Of a DNA stretch of 39,946 bases, positions 38,951 through 39,946 are shown one piece after another. The DNA comes from Akkermansia muciniphila. Lineage in GTDB: Bacteria; Verrucomicrobiota; Verrucomicrobiia; Verrucomicrobiales; Akkermansiaceae. Both the position numbers and the translations under genes were made by a program. The notes beneath the pieces were generated by a model, which saw only the letters and a program-made list of their open reading frames with translations, searched no databases and was not told the DNA's origin. Position 1 is the first letter of the stretch, and the number at the start of each line of letters is the position of its first letter. The DNA is taken from assembly GCA_945862285.1 (NCBI GenBank), contig CAMAYN010000011.1:1-39946 (forward strand), given 5' to 3'.

Positions 38951-39946
38951 ATGGCGACAAACGAGGGAAGCACTTCCCCCAAGCAACGGGTCAAGAAGGC
39001 TGGGCCATATCATAAGGTCAAATCCGGCTCAGCCGTATTCCCCATTTACCGCACGGAATCGAAAGGCCGAATCCGCTACACTCTGAGCTTCTACCGAGAT
39101 GGTCGCAGAATGCGCAAAATGTTCAACGATCTGGAATCCGCCAAAAAGGAGGTGTTGTTCGTGGCGCAGCGAATTCAGTCAGGCATGCAGCATGTGACAG
39201 ACCTCAAGCCGCACGAGCGCGATACGTTCAAAGCAGCAGAGGCACTTCTCGAAAAACTCGGAATCCCACTGTATGCAGCCGTGGAGGATTACGTCCGCGC
39301 CCGCAATGTCGTCGGTGATGAATCACTGTCCGTGATAGCCGCAGAATACAGCAAGATCTTCGGCAATATCGTCCGACGCGCCACGGTGCCCGAGGCGGTG
39401 ACAGAGTTGATCAAGATCAGGCAGCAGGACGGTGCGAGCGTGAAATATCTGGGCCAACTTCGCACCACCTTGAACCGCTTTGCCGCTAAGTTCACCGGAC
39501 CGATCATGGAAATCACGGGTCCCGATGTCGATGCCTGGCTGCGCGCCCTGCAGATCGCCCCCGTGACGCGCAATTTGATGCTGCGCTGCATCAAAGTGCT
39601 CTTTTCGTTCGCTAAGGCTCAGAACTATCTGCCCAGCGAAAAAGCAAGGGCGGTGGAACTCATCCAGCAAGTGCGCGTGAAGTTGGACGATGTGGTCCTC
39701 TTTACGCCAGAGCAGATGACCACCCTACTCCATCATGCGTCGCCTGATCTTGTGCCCATTCTCGCCATCGGAGCGTTTGCGGGGATCCGCATGGCCGAGC
39801 TCAATCGACTGGATTGGAGCGCCGTAGATTTGGAGCGTGGGTTCATTGAAATCCGCGCAGGTCAGGCCAAGACAGCCTCACGCCGCGTGGTGCCCATCAG
39901 CGACAACCTAGCCGCATGGCTCGCTCCCCTTCCGCGCCGAGGGAAA
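38951..39946 (+). CDS. Tyrosine recombinase (phage/island integrase), 3' end beyond window
   Basis: 332 codons, open to the window edge. An N-terminal basic head and a strand-rich segment (SGSAVFPIYRTESKGRIRYTLSFYRDGRRMRKMF) resemble an arm-type DNA-binding domain. A helical core-binding domain follows (about 155-240, SVKYLGQLRTTLNRFAAKF onward). The catalytic domain begins LFTPEQMTTLLHHA, with catalytic R280 in FAGIRMAELNRLDW and K307 in the beta-hairpin QAKTASRRVVPIS. The HxxR and tyrosine motifs lie outside. ATG at 38951 is preceded by a GAGGG stretch; in-frame ATG 38930 or GTG 38894 are alternatives. It lies 87 bp after the tRNA-Leu and appears more G+C-rich than neighbours, consistent with an integrated element. 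Confidence 0.88.
   Translation, partial: MATNEGSTSPKQRVKKAGPYHKVKSGSAVFPIYRTESKGRIRYTLSFYRDGRRMRKMFNDLESAKKEVLFVAQRIQSGMQHVTDLKPHERDTFKAAEALLEKLGIPLYAAVEDYVRARNVVGDESLSVIAAEYSKIFGNIVRRATVPEAVTELIKIRQQDGASVKYLGQLRTTLNRFAAKFTGPIMEITGPDVDAWLRALQIAPVTRNLMLRCIKVLFSFAKAQNYLPSEKARAVELIQQVRVKLDDVVLFTPEQMTTLLHHASPDLVPILAIGAFAGIRMAELNRLDWSAVDLERGFIEIRAGQAKTASRRVVPISDNLAAWLAPLPRRGK

Overview
The window (about 40 kb, G+C near 50% by eye) looks like bacterial chromosome, most likely from the Verrucomicrobiota or a close PVC relative. This is an inference from gene content: a lysine/alanine/proline-repeat histone H1-like protein, an SHD1-like domain fused to a CAP domain, a secreted FAD oxidoreductase, an ExbB-ExbD-TPR cassette and several proteins of a style common in that phylum. 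Few start codons have a convincing Shine-Dalgarno sequence. Almost everything is housekeeping or lineage-type accessory gene content. Only the right end is clearly mobile.

Layout. 1-3.4 kb: the start of a GspE/PilB-type ATPase (cut by the window edge), a coupled membrane protein and HI0933-type flavoprotein, and an outer-membrane beta-barrel protein. 3.6-6.3 kb: glnD. 6.5-6.8 kb: a histone H1-like gene built from a 30-bp repeat. 7.2-10.9 kb: a four-gene leftward operon with a small unknown protein, a zinc-ribbon-like protein, a UbiA-like membrane protein and a secreted glucoamylase-like protein. 11.1-14.4 kb: a possible small lipoprotein, an N-formylglutamate amidohydrolase, an SHD1-CAP secreted protein and a secreted trypsin-like protease. 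14.6-18.1 kb: an RG-rich basic protein, ppnP and uvrC. 18.2-24.7 kb: an exbB-exbD-TPR-TPR-membrane protein operon whose two large TPR proteins are tandem paralogues.

24.8-26.7 kb is a decayed stretch. It holds a frameshifted gene relic that still has an excellent terminator, an eleven-unit 21-bp minisatellite, and the C-terminal remnant of a HEAT-like protein. 26.8-31.7 kb holds fabD facing the nusA-infB-rbfA translation operon. 31.9-33.8 kb holds an Ldh-family oxidoreductase and an SDR, probably for hydroxy-acid or sugar-acid metabolism. 34.0-38.6 kb holds a secreted FAD oxidoreductase, a gamma-class carbonic anhydrase-like protein, rlmN and a secreted cyclophilin with an extra C-terminal domain. 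At 38.8 kb a tRNA-Leu with the unusual anticodon AAG is followed directly by a tyrosine recombinase gene that runs off the window, which marks the left edge of an integrated element.

The points most worth a second look are the ExbBD-TPR-TPR cassette, the 21-bp minisatellite beside decayed genes, the tRNA-Leu(AAG)/integrase junction, the synonymous-only repeat structure of the histone-like gene, and an over-represented octamer (TTGTTAGA and its complement) that forms a perfect palindrome in one place. No complete new defence or secretion system is visible.
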